A stretch of 64,000 nucleotides of DNA from Elusimicrobiota bacterium (GCA_016234805.1 JACRNU010000069.1:1-64000); one strand, 5' to 3'; counted from the first letter of the stretch, positions 1 to 7,884 are shown. Numbers and translations are program-made. Notes: a model not told the origin generated them from the sequence alone.

Positions 1-1
1 C

Positions 2-196
2 CAGGGGCACGGGACCTTCACCTACTACTTCCTCAAGGGCTTGAACGGCGGCGCCAAGGACGGCTCGGGGCGGGTCACGACGCAGGCCCTCTACGACTAC
101 CTCAAGCCCAAAGTGCAGGACGCAGCCCGAAGACAGAACCGGGACCAGGAGCCTGTCCTGCACACGCAGGGTGACCGAGAGCTCGTCCGGTTCTGA
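2..196 (+). CDS. C-terminal end of a caspase-like (peptidase C14) protein, partial
   Basis: The window opens inside this gene. The last 64 codons read in frame to a TGA at 194-196. The peptide has the pattern GHGTFTYYFLKGL, then a DGSGRVT turn, then LYDYLKPKVQ and AARRQNRDQEP. This matches the C-terminal end of bacterial caspase-like (C14) domains, where GxFTYxLLxGL is followed by an acidic DGDG-like stretch and the LYDYVxxxV helix. The catalytic His and Cys would lie upstream, outside the window, so activity cannot be judged. The final 24 codons are repeated at 2467-2541. The next gene is an AbiEi antitoxin 65 bases downstream. Family assignment is fairly firm, function unknown. Confidence 0.75.
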   Translation, partial: QGHGTFTYYFLKGLNGGAKDGSGRVTTQALYDYLKPKVQDAARRQNRDQEPVLHTQGDRELVRF

Positions 197-222
197 TAAC
201 GTCACGAGGCTCCTGGGCAATA

Positions 223-251
223 TTGCCGTTAGATTACGAATATCGTAATAT
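223..251 (+). promoter_or_regulatory. Promoter and probable operator of the AbiE module
   Basis: A sigma70-like promoter, TTGCCG (223-228), 17-bp spacer, TAATAT (246-251), stands just before the AbiEi start at 262. A perfect inverted repeat ATTACGA-ATA-TCGTAAT (233-249) fills the spacer and touches the -10 box. AbiEi-type antitoxins are known to repress their own operon by binding inverted repeats at the promoter, so this is the natural operator candidate. The leader is very short. Confidence 0.6.
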
Positions 252-261
252 ATAAGCAATA

Positions 262-921
262 ATGCAAACTCTGACTGAGAGGGTTTTCAAGCTGGCTCCG
301 CCGGGCGGGGTATTCAATGAAACAGTCATCGGCAATCTGTTCCCGGACTGCAGCAACGGCGCGCGCGCGCTGTTGGTGCATCGGGCCTTTAAGGCGGGCG
401 AAATTCTGCGTCTGATCCCAGGGCTTTTTGTGCTCAGCCCGCCTTATCGGAAGTCCGAACCGCATCCGTTCGTGCTGGCCGGAATACTGCATGCCCCGTC
501 CCATATCAGTCTGGAGTCCGCGCTGGCGCATCACGGACTGATTCCTGAGGCGGTCTACCAGGTGAGCAGCGTCATGCTCGGACGCAGCCGGGAATTCTCC
601 ACGCCGCTGGGGGTCTTCGATTTTCGCCGCGTGCCGGCGCGCGCGCCTCGCGCCGGAGTTTCGGCCGTGGAAGTCGCGCGCAACGCCTGGGCGTTCATCG
701 CCGAACCCTTGCGCGCCATCGCCGATGCGGTCTACCTCAACAAGGACATCACGTGGAACCGCGACGGACTTGGGTATCTGACCGAGTCGCTCCGCATCGA
801 GGAGGATGATCTGCGGACGCTTTCCTTCAAGGCGGCGGACGAGATTTCAGACAGCATCCGAAGCCCACGCGTGCGCGCGTACATCTCGGGGCTGAGAGGA
901 ACCGTGAACCATGCTGGATAG
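262..921 (+). CDS. AbiEi-family antitoxin / transcriptional regulator
   Basis: This 219-residue protein looks like a type IV AbiEi antitoxin. The N-terminal ~85 residues form a winged-helix-like region (VFNETVIGNLFP, ARALLVHRAFKAGEILRLIPGLFVL). The C-terminal part carries the family-like pattern in which an ISLESALAHHGLIPE segment follows HAPSHI, then short strands and helices. In known systems AbiEi represses the operon and counteracts the AbiEii nucleotidyltransferase. The AbiEii start lies 11 bases inside this gene, a normal abiEi-abiEii overlap. The toxin downstream is truncated, so the gene may now be an orphan antitoxin. Start chosen because it follows directly on the promoter/operator. 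Its base composition is less GC-rich than the surrounding genes, which suggests acquisition by transfer. Confidence 0.75.
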   Translation: MQTLTERVFKLAPPGGVFNETVIGNLFPDCSNGARALLVHRAFKAGEILRLIPGLFVLSPPYRKSEPHPFVLAGILHAPSHISLESALAHHGLIPEAVYQVSSVMLGRSREFSTPLGVFDFRRVPARAPRAGVSAVEVARNAWAFIAEPLRAIADAVYLNKDITWNRDGLGYLTESLRIEEDDLRTLSFKAADEISDSIRSPRVRAYISGLRGTVNHAG

Positions 922-1240
922 GGTCTTGAACGCGAGAATCCGCGATTATGCGCCGGCGAACCCGGTTGAGCAGGAGAACGTGCTGCAGGAGCTCATGCAG
1001 CACTATGTGCTGTGCAGTCTCTCTCGTGCGGGCATGTTCGCGCAAGCCATGTTCCACGGCGGCACCTGCCTGCGCATCGTGTCCGGGATGAACCGGTTTT
1101 CGGAGGACCTGGATTTCCTGCTCAAACAGCCAGATCCGGATTTCCGCTGGCAGAGCTGCCTGGAGGCCGTGAGGAAGGACTGCGCGCAGGAAGGCATCCC
1201 TTTTGAAGTGCAGGATGGCCGCTACGACAAGATTTCCCCG
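911..1240 (+). pseudogene. Truncated AbiEii-family nucleotidyltransferase toxin
   Basis: About 105 N-terminal residues of an AbiEii/AbiGii-type nucleotidyltransferase are present. The signature is clear: HGGT at residues 49-52, then LRIVSG, then SEDLDF (residues 64-69) with the two metal-binding aspartates D66 and D68. Members of this family are usually near 250-300 residues. Here homology stops at about 1225-1245 and the frame runs on to 1354 only by reading the antisense strand of the opposing ATPase gene. The last residues after roughly YDKIS are therefore not toxin sequence. The catalytic Asp pair survives but the C-terminal domain is gone, so activity is unlikely. Confidence 0.75.
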
Positions 1241-2367
1241 CCCCAAAGCCGTTTCAAAAAATCCTCCCAAGGCAGGATGTCCAACCCGTCCACCTTCCGG
1301 GGCCGGGGGTCCATGGACACCACGATGCCCCGCTTGATCTTGTATTCCTCCTGAAAGGCTCTGATCCCCCTCAAATGATGGGAGAGCACCTGCTCGCTCC
1401 CCTTGATCTCGACGGCGACCTCATGGTCTCCCAGGATAAAATCAACCTCGAACTGGGATGACGTGCGCCAATACGCGATGGGGTAATGAAGCCCCGAATA
1501 GTGGCTGTGGGCGCTCAGTTCCTGGGAGATCAGGTGCTCGAAGGCCTTTCCGAAGGCCTCGCTCCGGGGGGCGATCTCCCCGCGCTTGAGCAGGAAATTG
1601 GCCAGCCCGACGTCGAAGAAATAGAACCTCGGAGATTGAACCACCCTCCGCTTAGGCCGTTTCTGGAACGATTGGATGAAGCGGCCGATCAAGGTGTCTT
1701 CAAGGATTTGGAAGTATTCCCTCGCCGTGGGTCCGCTCACCCCGCATTCGGAGGCGATGTTCTGGAAGCTGATGACCTCCCCGTTGCTGAAAGCCGCGGC
1801 CTCGAGGAAGCGGCTGAACGCCGGGATGCTCCGCGCCAAGGCTTCGGCGGCGATTTCCTCTTTCAGGTACTCGCCGACGTAGGCGCGAATCATATCCCGG
1901 GGATTTTCGGCCCGGTAGTGCCGCGGAAGCATGCCGTTGTTGAGGGCGCGCATCAAGTCGAAATCGGGAACCTCGGGATAGACCAAGGGAAATAGCTCGT
2001 AGCGGAGCGCCCGCCCCCCCAGGAGATTTCCGCCGCCGCGCCGGAGCTTGCGCGCGCTCGAACCGCACAGGATGAACTGGATTTTCTGATTAACGATCAG
2101 CCATTGGACTTCATCCAGCAATGCGGGGATTTTCTGGACCTCATCGATGACGACCGGCCCGCGCCCGGGCGGACGGGCCAGCAATTCCTCCCGGAGGAGG
2201 GAAGGATGGCTCCCCAGGCGCCCGTATTCGTCGGAGAGGAGAAGGTCATACCGGGGCGAATCGGGAAAAAGTTTCCGGAGCAAGGTGCTCTTTCCGGTCT
2301 GGCGCGCCCCCCAAAGGAAGCAAGATTCCTCGCCTAATTTTGATAAACACTGTTTTCTGTTATACAT
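1222..2367 (-). CDS. AAA ATPase with C-terminal DUF4143
   Basis: This complete 381-residue protein has a Walker A motif GARQTGKST (residues 20-28) and Walker B PVVIDEVQ near residue 71. A sensor region LCGSSARKLRRGG follows. The C-terminal DUF4143 part has the typical YFFDVGLANFLL, GKAFEHLISQEL and YWRTSSQFEVDFIL patterns, the last resembling a restriction-endonuclease-like fold. The family is common as mobile accessory genes of unknown role. It has its own promoter (2389-2416) and faces the AbiE genes. Its TAG stop (1222-1224) lies inside the remaining AbiEii reading frame, so this gene's insertion or a deletion next to it probably destroyed the toxin. Confidence 0.85.
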   Translation of the reverse strand: MYNRKQCLSKLGEESCFLWGARQTGKSTLLRKLFPDSPRYDLLLSDEYGRLGSHPSLLREELLARPPGRGPVVIDEVQKIPALLDEVQWLIVNQKIQFILCGSSARKLRRGGGNLLGGRALRYELFPLVYPEVPDFDLMRALNNGMLPRHYRAENPRDMIRAYVGEYLKEEIAAEALARSIPAFSRFLEAAAFSNGEVISFQNIASECGVSGPTAREYFQILEDTLIGRFIQSFQKRPKRRVVQSPRFYFFDVGLANFLLKRGEIAPRSEAFGKAFEHLISQELSAHSHYSGLHYPIAYWRTSSQFEVDFILGDHEVAVEIKGSEQVLSHHLRGIRAFQEEYKIKRGIVVSMDPRPRKVDGLDILPWEDFLKRLWGGEILS

Positions 2368-2388
2368 GTATTATTAAAGTTATAGTTT

Positions 2389-2416
2389 ATTATAGCAGAT
2401 TCCTCCTGTATTTCAA
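2389..2416 (-). promoter_or_regulatory. Promoter of the DUF4143 ATPase gene
   Basis: On the minus strand TTGAAA (2411-2416) and a perfect TATAAT (2389-2394) are separated by 16 bases, about 22 bases before the ATG at 2367. The region is AT-rich, in contrast to the flanking GC-rich DNA. Confidence 0.6.
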
Positions 2417-2466
2417 GCCCTTGATTTTCCCCGCGCTCTTGCGTCCCGCCAATTCGGATGCTTGCA

Positions 2467-2541
2467 GCGGCGCGCAGGCAGAATCGCGACCAGGAACCCG
2501 TCCTGCACGCCCAAGACGACCGGGAAATCGTCCGGTTCTGA
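2467..2541 (+). pseudogene. Remnant of a second caspase-like gene, 3' end only
   Basis: Read in frame to the TGA at 2539-2541, this stretch encodes AARRQNRDQEPVLH followed by QDDREIVRF. It matches the end of the gene at 122-196 at 21 of 24 residues and 59 of 75 bases. Most base differences are at third codon positions, so the two copies diverged as working genes before this one was lost. Nothing upstream in this frame resembles the rest of the domain. Confidence 0.75.
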
Positions 2542-2545
2542 CCGC

Positions 2546-4231
2546 TCAACTGGCCGATGGAGGAGGGAAGTACCGCTTGACTTCAGGAGCCTCTATGGGA
2601 AGAGGCTTGGGAGGCTTGTTGAATTCCATGAAAATCTGCACTATTTCGTCGTAATCCAGCTCTTCCCTGGCCAAAAGCTCCTTGGAAAAGCGCTCCAGGA
2701 TGTGGAATTCAGCCTTGAGGACCTGTTCCACCTCCTTGACGCACTCGTGGAGCAGGGTCTGGGTCGCCATATTCAGCTTTTCTTTGAATGCCTCGGAAAG
2801 CTGTCCAGGCCGGTTCATCCCGCCGGCTGGGATCTGGTTGAAGTCCCCGATAAGGCCGTCTCCGCCCATGCCGTAGACCCAGACCATATCGTGGGCGAGG
2901 GCCATGGCCTTGCCGAAGTCCGAGGACACGCCCGTGGTGGTGACCCCGTACTTGAGCCGCTCCGCCACATAGCCGGCCAGGGAGACCCGGATGTGGGCCT
3001 TCAAGGTGTTGATGTCCGAGGTGTAGAGCTCCTCGCGCGGCACGGAGTGCACCACGCCCAGGCTCCCTCCCCGCTGGACGATGGAGGCCTTGAACACGTC
3101 GTTGGTCGGGTGGGTCAGGTAGGTGATGAGGAGGTGGCCGGCCTCGTGGAAGGCGGTCATCTCCCGCTCGCGCGGGGTGAGGTTGAGGCGGTGGGCCACG
3201 CCGAGCTCGATGCGCTCGATGGCGGCCGAGATGTCCTTGTAGGTCACCCGGTCACGGCGCTCGCGCACCGCGATGAGCGCGGCCTCCTTGAGGATGTTCT
3301 CGATCTCGGCCGGGGTCTTGTACACCGCCTTGCGGGCCAGGCGGCCGAGGTCCACGCCGGGGTCGAGCGCGATGTGGCGCGCGTAAAACTCGAAGATGTC
3401 GCGCCGCTCCTGGAGGTTGGGACGGCCCACCGTGATGGTGCGGTCGAAGCGCCCCGGCCGCAGCAGGGCCGGGTCGAGGACCTCCTCCTGGGCGTTCATG
3501 GCGCCGAGGACCACCACGTTGGTGTCCTGGTCGGTCAGGCCGTCCATCTCCACGAGGAGCTGGTTCAAGGTGCTGTTGGACTCGGACGACCCGCCGAAGG
3601 CGTCCATGAACACCCGGGCCTTGCCCACGACCTCGAGCTCGTCGATGAAGATGATGCAGGAGCCGTAGGCCTTGGCGTACTGCCGGGCCTGCTTGAAGAG
3701 CTTGCGCACGCGGGAGGCGCCCACGCCCACGAAGATCTCCACGAACTCCGAGCCCGCGGTGGAAAGGAAGGGCACCCCGGCCTCGGTCGCGATGGCCTTG
3801 GCGAGCATGGTCTTGCCGCAGCCGGGCGGCCCGACCATGAGCAGGCCGTGCAGGATCTTGCCTCCGACCTTCTTGAGCACGGCCCGGTCCTTGATGAGCT
3901 GGACGACCTCCCACGCCTCCCGCTTGGCTTCCATGAGCCCGATGACGTCCGTGAAACGCACGCTCACCGCGCCTACGGCCACCTTCGACTTCTTGAACGA
4001 GGCGAAGCCTCCGCCGTACTGCAGGAGGTAGAGGAACCCGACGAAGACCAGGGTCTGCAGGATGCCCCAGGGCATGGAGGCCACGTTGATGCCCACGATG
4101 TACTTGCGGACGCTCTCCTCCATCCCCTGCATGTACCAGACCGGGACGACGATGGAGACGATGAGCAGCAGGCCGATGGCGAACCAGATCCAGTTCCGTT
4201 GGAGGAAGAGTCGTAGGCGGGCCCAGAGCAT
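2546..4231 (-). CDS. ftsH: FtsH-type membrane AAA+ zinc metalloprotease
   Basis: This 561-residue protein has two N-terminal membrane segments (about 15-36 and 56-72). The AAA+ domain has Walker A GPPGCGKT (about 134), the pore motif FVGVGASRVR, Walker B IIFIDELE and the second-region-of-homology arginines in LLRPGRFDR. The zinc protease motif HEAGH lies near residue 361. It should degrade membrane and some cytosolic proteins by ATP-driven threading. It is slightly shorter than E. coli FtsH (644) because the periplasmic loop and C-terminal tail are short. The start is only three bases past the stop of the TadE-like gene, suggesting cotranscription with pilus genes. The Walker B stretch reads IDELEVVGKAR instead of the usual IDEIDAVGRxR. 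It may be a specialised paralog and not the main housekeeping copy. Confidence 0.9.
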   Translation of the reverse strand: MLWARLRLFLQRNWIWFAIGLLLIVSIVVPVWYMQGMEESVRKYIVGINVASMPWGILQTLVFVGFLYLLQYGGGFASFKKSKVAVGAVSVRFTDVIGLMEAKREAWEVVQLIKDRAVLKKVGGKILHGLLMVGPPGCGKTMLAKAIATEAGVPFLSTAGSEFVEIFVGVGASRVRKLFKQARQYAKAYGSCIIFIDELEVVGKARVFMDAFGGSSESNSTLNQLLVEMDGLTDQDTNVVVLGAMNAQEEVLDPALLRPGRFDRTITVGRPNLQERRDIFEFYARHIALDPGVDLGRLARKAVYKTPAEIENILKEAALIAVRERRDRVTYKDISAAIERIELGVAHRLNLTPREREMTAFHEAGHLLITYLTHPTNDVFKASIVQRGGSLGVVHSVPREELYTSDINTLKAHIRVSLAGYVAERLKYGVTTTGVSSDFGKAMALAHDMVWVYGMGGDGLIGDFNQIPAGGMNRPGQLSEAFKEKLNMATQTLLHECVKEVEQVLKAEFHILERFSKELLAREELDYDEIVQIFMEFNKPPKPLPIEAPEVKRYFPPPSAS

Positions 4232-4234
4232 ATG

Positions 4235-4702
4235 CTACTTCATCCCCGGCAGCTCGAACGCGATGGGACGGTCGCGGTTGGGGACGTATTTCGTGATCTC
4301 GAACTCATAGCCCTTGGACTTGTACATCCACGAGACCACGACCGGCTTGGTGACCACTTTGAGGTAGACGACCTGCCAGACCTGGGTGCGCTCGATGGTG
4401 AGCACCGGAGCCCCGCCCTCGAGGTCGAGAAACCTGCCGATCGCGGTCTGGTACCCGAGGTACTCGGCGACCCTTTTCTTGATGTCCGCCGCGAGCACCC
4501 CGTCGTCATGGGCCACATATTGATAGTTTCGGTGTGATTCGAGCTGCCAGCGCCGCGCCGCGTAGTACGACGCGATCTCCATCTTCTGGATGAGTACCAG
4601 CGCCGCGAATATCTTAGCAAAAGCGTAGAGGAAGAACACGAACATCGGCAGGAGGAGCACGGTTTCCGTCGTGGCCTGTCCCTTATTGTTCGGGCGGGTC
4701 AC
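4235..4702 (-). CDS. TadE-like minor pilin / pilus assembly protein
   Basis: The protein has 155 residues. It begins at a GTG that overlaps the previous stop (GTGA). The N-terminus has the TadE pattern: a short basic/polar head, then GQATTETVLLLPMFVFFLYAF as a single membrane segment with the conserved Gln and the Glu at the position expected for pseudopilin-like processing. The remainder should be extracytoplasmic. TadE-like proteins are minor pilins of Tad pili, but the main tad operon is 8 kb away (13014-24772). This pair with the TadG-like gene may be an auxiliary unit of the same machine. The FtsH gene follows after three bases. Confidence 0.7.
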   Translation of the reverse strand: MTRPNNKGQATTETVLLLPMFVFFLYAFAKIFAALVLIQKMEIASYYAARRWQLESHRNYQYVAHDDGVLAADIKKRVAEYLGYQTAIGRFLDLEGGAPVLTIERTQVWQVVYLKVVTKPVVVSWMYKSKGYEFEITKYVPNRDRPIAFELPGMK

Positions 4703-5970
4703 GGATAGAGCCTCACCTGGAATTTGGGCGTGGGGTTGGGCCAGACCTCGGCCTTGGAGCCCTCGCCGCAGGAGGCCGTGGCGTGCACCTTGGGCCGGTC
4801 GCCCGCGACCGTGTTCGAATCGTAATTGTTCCCGTCCACGAAATTCCCGGACTCGGAGAACCTCCTGTTGAAGTTGACGTTGAAGTAGTTGCCGGGCGCG
4901 GTCCACGGCTGGGTGACGGGGTAGCCCGCGTAGGCGCCCAGCGAGGGCTTGCGCATCTTGTTGAGCTCGCTGGGCTTGACCCATAGGATCTGGAACAGCC
5001 CCGCCCCTCCCTCGCACTTGTCGAGGAAAGGGGTCCCGACCGGGCTGGTGGGCGCCTGCTCGATGTAGGGAGGGATGAGCTGCCCGGTCGGGACGCTCCC
5101 GTAATAGGTGATCTTCTGATGGCAGAAGAACTTGATGCCGCCGCCGCCGTCGCTCGAATGCAGGAAGCCGGACGCCGAAGCGTGGAAGGAATCCGCTCCC
5201 AGGGCAGCGTCGGCCATCGAGTCCCCGGTGTTGAGCCAGTAGGCCTTCTTGTAGAAGTTGTGCGCCTTGACCAGGCGGGAGAGCACCGAGTACTGGGCTT
5301 CTTCCACCGAGCCCAAGAGCTGCCAGATCTGGACATAGAGGGTGGCCATCTGCTGCGCGTCCTCCCAGTTGAGCCACCAATCGTGGGCGTCCTCCTGGTC
5401 GAAGATCACGAACACGTCCCCGTGGTACTCGGAAGCGTCGAGGTTCGGGGTGATCTCGTTCTTCTGCCCCGGCTCGACCGTCTCGCTCTGGTTGACCTTG
5501 TTGGGCCCGCTGGCGTACTGGATCGGCCAGGAGTCTTTGTCGTTGAGGGTGTCCGGCAGGGGGTTCGGCGGCTTGTAGCCCGGAGGATAGCCCGCGGACG
5601 GCCAGTCAGCGTAGGGGAACACCCCGTTGCGGTAGAGGACCTCGCCCAGGTACACGAAGCAGGACGAGGAGCCCGAGCATTTCCTCTTGCGGTCGCCCTT
5701 GATGTCGATGTCCCCGAAGCCCTCCGCGAAGATGCGCATGGGGAAGGCGCCGTTGACGTAGGCGGAGCGGTTCAAGAAGTCGGAGTAGTTCGTCATCTCC
5801 ACGAAGGCCGCGGCATCCAACGCGAACTGGTGGCGGATCTTCTCGCGCGAGAGCTTGGCCGTGTCGTAGATGAGGAAGATGAACAGGAAGAAAGACGGGA
5901 AGATGAAGATGGTGGGCAGAAGGAACTGCCCCCGTTGGGAAGCCAGCCGCGCCAGGGGACGCCAAGTCAC
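4699..5970 (-). CDS. TadG-like pilus-associated membrane-anchored protein
   Basis: The protein has 423 residues from a GTG start. The N-terminus reads RGQFLLPTIFIFPSFFLFIF, one membrane segment at about 14-37 directly after an RGQ motif, followed by a helical region rich in Ala (FALDAAAFVEMTNYSD). This is the layout of TadG-like proteins, which carry a TadE-type N-terminus and a larger extracellular part. The rest is rich in aromatic residues, Pro and Gly, with a CSGSSSC pair that could form a disulfide. I do not recognise a domain in it. It is translationally coupled (GTGA overlap) to the TadE-like gene. Confidence 0.6.
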   Translation of the reverse strand: MTWRPLARLASQRGQFLLPTIFIFPSFFLFIFLIYDTAKLSREKIRHQFALDAAAFVEMTNYSDFLNRSAYVNGAFPMRIFAEGFGDIDIKGDRKRKCSGSSSCFVYLGEVLYRNGVFPYADWPSAGYPPGYKPPNPLPDTLNDKDSWPIQYASGPNKVNQSETVEPGQKNEITPNLDASEYHGDVFVIFDQEDAHDWWLNWEDAQQMATLYVQIWQLLGSVEEAQYSVLSRLVKAHNFYKKAYWLNTGDSMADAALGADSFHASASGFLHSSDGGGGIKFFCHQKITYYGSVPTGQLIPPYIEQAPTSPVGTPFLDKCEGGAGLFQILWVKPSELNKMRKPSLGAYAGYPVTQPWTAPGNYFNVNFNRRFSESGNFVDGNNYDSNTVAGDRPKVHATASCGEGSKAEVWPNPTPKFQVRLYP

Positions 5971-6025
5971 AAGATAAGGGTAGCCCCGGCGCCATTAAAA
6001 ATCAAGTACTTTACTGTTAAATTAC

Positions 6026-7087
6026 TTATTTCTTCTTGGCGGGCGGCTTGGGGAAGGACAGGAACTCCGAGACCCCGGGGTGGTCCAGGATCTTCCCGGA
6101 AGACAGGTCGATGCTCGCCATGACCATGGTAGCCAGGCCGGCGCCCTTGATCCGATGGAGCCTGAGCTGGCAGGTCGTGGAGTAGAGCTCGCCCCGCACG
6201 GCCTCGACCTCGATCCAAAGGCCCCGGTCTCCCCAGGGGGCGAGGGTCTCGGCCACGGACCGCGAGAAATCCGCGTACCCCGCGTCGCTCATCCTGCAGG
6301 TCACGCCCATGTTCATGAAGAGGATCCCGACCTCCGGGTCGTCCGCAGGGATGTTCTTGGCGATGAACCGCATGGCCTTGGATGAAGGGCACGGCACGAG
6401 TTGGAGGAAGGAGGGGTCGTCCTTCACCGTCGCCATGACGAACTCCACGGCCTTGTCGAGCTCCCCGGTGATGCCCTTCAGGTTGTCCGGCAGCAGCCCC
6501 GCCGTGATCCAACGGCGGTGGTAGATGTCGTGCATCTCGAGGGGCTTGGTGTCGAGCCCGATGCGCGCGGAAATGAAGCTCGAATCGAACTTCTTGGGGG
6601 GATAGAGGAGGTCGGCCACGAGGTGGAGGCCTGCTCCGGCATCGGTCTCGACGAGGTAGAAGGAAAGCCCCCGGCGCAGGAAGAACAGCGCTGCCGGGGC
6701 GGTCCAGAGGACGGAGCGCAAGGGCACGAAAGCCCGGCGCGCGCCGCTCTGGAGGTTTTCGAAAAAGGTCGACGGCGGGTCCGCGAGGAACTTGGACAGG
6801 CCCACCGAAGGGTCGGCCTCGTCGGTCCCCCCGCAGGACGGGAAGTAGGGCACCAGGGGGTTATCCGCGTTGTTGAGAGCCTCGAAATGCAGGCAGGTGA
6901 GGAACAGGGTCCAGGCCTCGTCCCAGGCCACGAAGCTCCGCTTCTCCCACGCCTTGGCGGTGCTCACCCACCAGGGAGGATCCCCCTTCTTGAGCTCCTT
7001 GGAAAGGTGCCCGAGCACGGCGGCGTTCAAGGGCGTCGTGATGGACGCCGCGCGGTCGAGCTGGGCGATGAAGTCAGGCTTTTGCAT
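6026..7087 (-). CDS. DUF2332-like protein of unknown function
   Basis: This is a 353-residue soluble protein. The middle part has a series of motifs I associate with DUF2332: VPYFPSCGG (near residue 80), a long helix, the stretch SVLWTAPAALFFL, and then YLVETDAGAGLHLVADLLY near residue 155. The last resembles the E-x-G-A-S-A-G-L-N-L motif of that family, which looks like an AdoMet-type loop. The function of the family is unknown. The C-terminal end is Lys-rich. The gene lies between the LuxR-type regulator (22 bases upstream) and the TadG-like gene. Assignment rests on motif resemblance only. Confidence 0.5.
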   Translation of the reverse strand: MQKPDFIAQLDRAASITTPLNAAVLGHLSKELKKGDPPWWVSTAKAWEKRSFVAWDEAWTLFLTCLHFEALNNADNPLVPYFPSCGGTDEADPSVGLSKFLADPPSTFFENLQSGARRAFVPLRSVLWTAPAALFFLRRGLSFYLVETDAGAGLHLVADLLYPPKKFDSSFISARIGLDTKPLEMHDIYHRRWITAGLLPDNLKGITGELDKAVEFVMATVKDDPSFLQLVPCPSSKAMRFIAKNIPADDPEVGILFMNMGVTCRMSDAGYADFSRSVAETLAPWGDRGLWIEVEAVRGELYSTTCQLRLHRIKGAGLATMVMASIDLSSGKILDHPGVSEFLSFPKPPAKKK

Positions 7088-7109
7088 GAACCTGGGCCTT
7101 CGGCTCAGG

Positions 7110-7784
7110 TCAGCGGGACTCCTCCGGGGAGATGAGGCCCATCTCGATGCCCTTGACCACGGCTTCGGTCCGGTTCGAGACGCCGAGCTTCTGGAAGATG
7201 GCGTTGAGGTGGTTCTTGATGGTCTTGACCGAGCAGTCCATCTTCGCCGCGATCTCCTTGTTGGCCAGGCCGGTGCCCAGCAGGACGAGCACCCGGATCT
7301 CGGTCTTGGTGAGCGCCACGGGCGAGCCCTCGCCCTGGGAGTTCGCCATCTGGCGCAGACCCTGGATGAGCTTGCCCATGACCGGCTGGGGGATCATCAC
7401 CCCGTCGTTGGCGAAGGTCTTGAGCGCGTTGACGAGCTCGGTCGCGGGCAGCATCTTGGAGAGGTACCCGTTCGCTCCGGCCTGGATGGACTCCATCACA
7501 TGCGCCTCGTCCTCGTAGCCCGAGAGGATCAGGACGTTCGTGTCGGGACATTCCTTGCGGATGACCCGGGTGGCGGCGATGCCGTCCACGTGCGGAAGCT
7601 TGATGTCCATGAGGATGACGTCGGGCTTGAGTTTCTTGGCCAGGCGGATGACTTCCTGCCCGTCGGCGGCCTCGCCCACGACCTCGACCATGCGTTCGTT
7701 CTCGAGGAGGTCCTTGATGCCCTCCCGGAACAGCGTCTGGTCGTCGGCGATCAGGACCCTCACTTTCTTCTTCGAAGATGCCAT
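7110..7784 (-). CDS. NarL/FixJ-type response regulator
   Basis: The protein has 224 residues: a receiver domain (1-125) with acidic pair D14/D15, phosphoacceptor D60 in DVILMDIKLP, and a conserved Lys in YLSKML. A LuxR-type helix-turn-helix (about 158-222) follows with the signature LTKTEIRVL, LANKEIAAKMDCSVKTIKNHL. It should bind DNA when phosphorylated. The ATG at 7784 was chosen over the one at 7796 because GGAGG lies five bases before it. The likely partner kinases are the two encoded just upstream (7885-11087). The 100-bp gap before it contains a long inverted repeat. Confidence 0.9.
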   Translation of the reverse strand: MASSKKKVRVLIADDQTLFREGIKDLLENERMVEVVGEAADGQEVIRLAKKLKPDVILMDIKLPHVDGIAATRVIRKECPDTNVLILSGYEDEAHVMESIQAGANGYLSKMLPATELVNALKTFANDGVMIPQPVMGKLIQGLRQMANSQGEGSPVALTKTEIRVLVLLGTGLANKEIAAKMDCSVKTIKNHLNAIFQKLGVSNRTEAVVKGIEMGLISPEESR

Positions 7785-7801
7785 GCGATCCTCCATACAC
7801 T

Positions 7802-7850
7802 GGTGTCAGAAGTTAAAAAACGAAGACTTCACAGCTTAACGTCTGACACC
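7802..7850 (-). terminator. Long inverted repeat between kinase and LuxR regulator genes
   Basis: Two 15-base arms (7802-7816 and 7836-7850) are complementary at 14 of 15 positions around a 19-base loop; the outer nine bases GGTGTCAGA / TCTGACACC pair perfectly. It lies downstream of the hybrid kinase stop (7885) and just before the LuxR gene. It could end transcription of the kinase gene or be a mobile palindromic repeat. Strand is nominal, since the structure is symmetrical. Confidence 0.45.
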
Positions 7851-7884
7851 TTTTGTTGAAACCCTGCGTGAGTATACTAAATAT

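Noticed and set aside
1241-1354. AbiEii-like gene as a complete 147-residue protein
   Set aside because: The last third of that frame is the complement of the ATPase coding region. Only the first ~105 residues match a nucleotidyltransferase.
5971-6025. Promoter for the TadG-like gene in the AT-rich gap
   Set aside because: TTGATT and TACCCT can be placed 17 bases apart, but the -10 match is poor and the leader would be only a few bases. Too weak to list.
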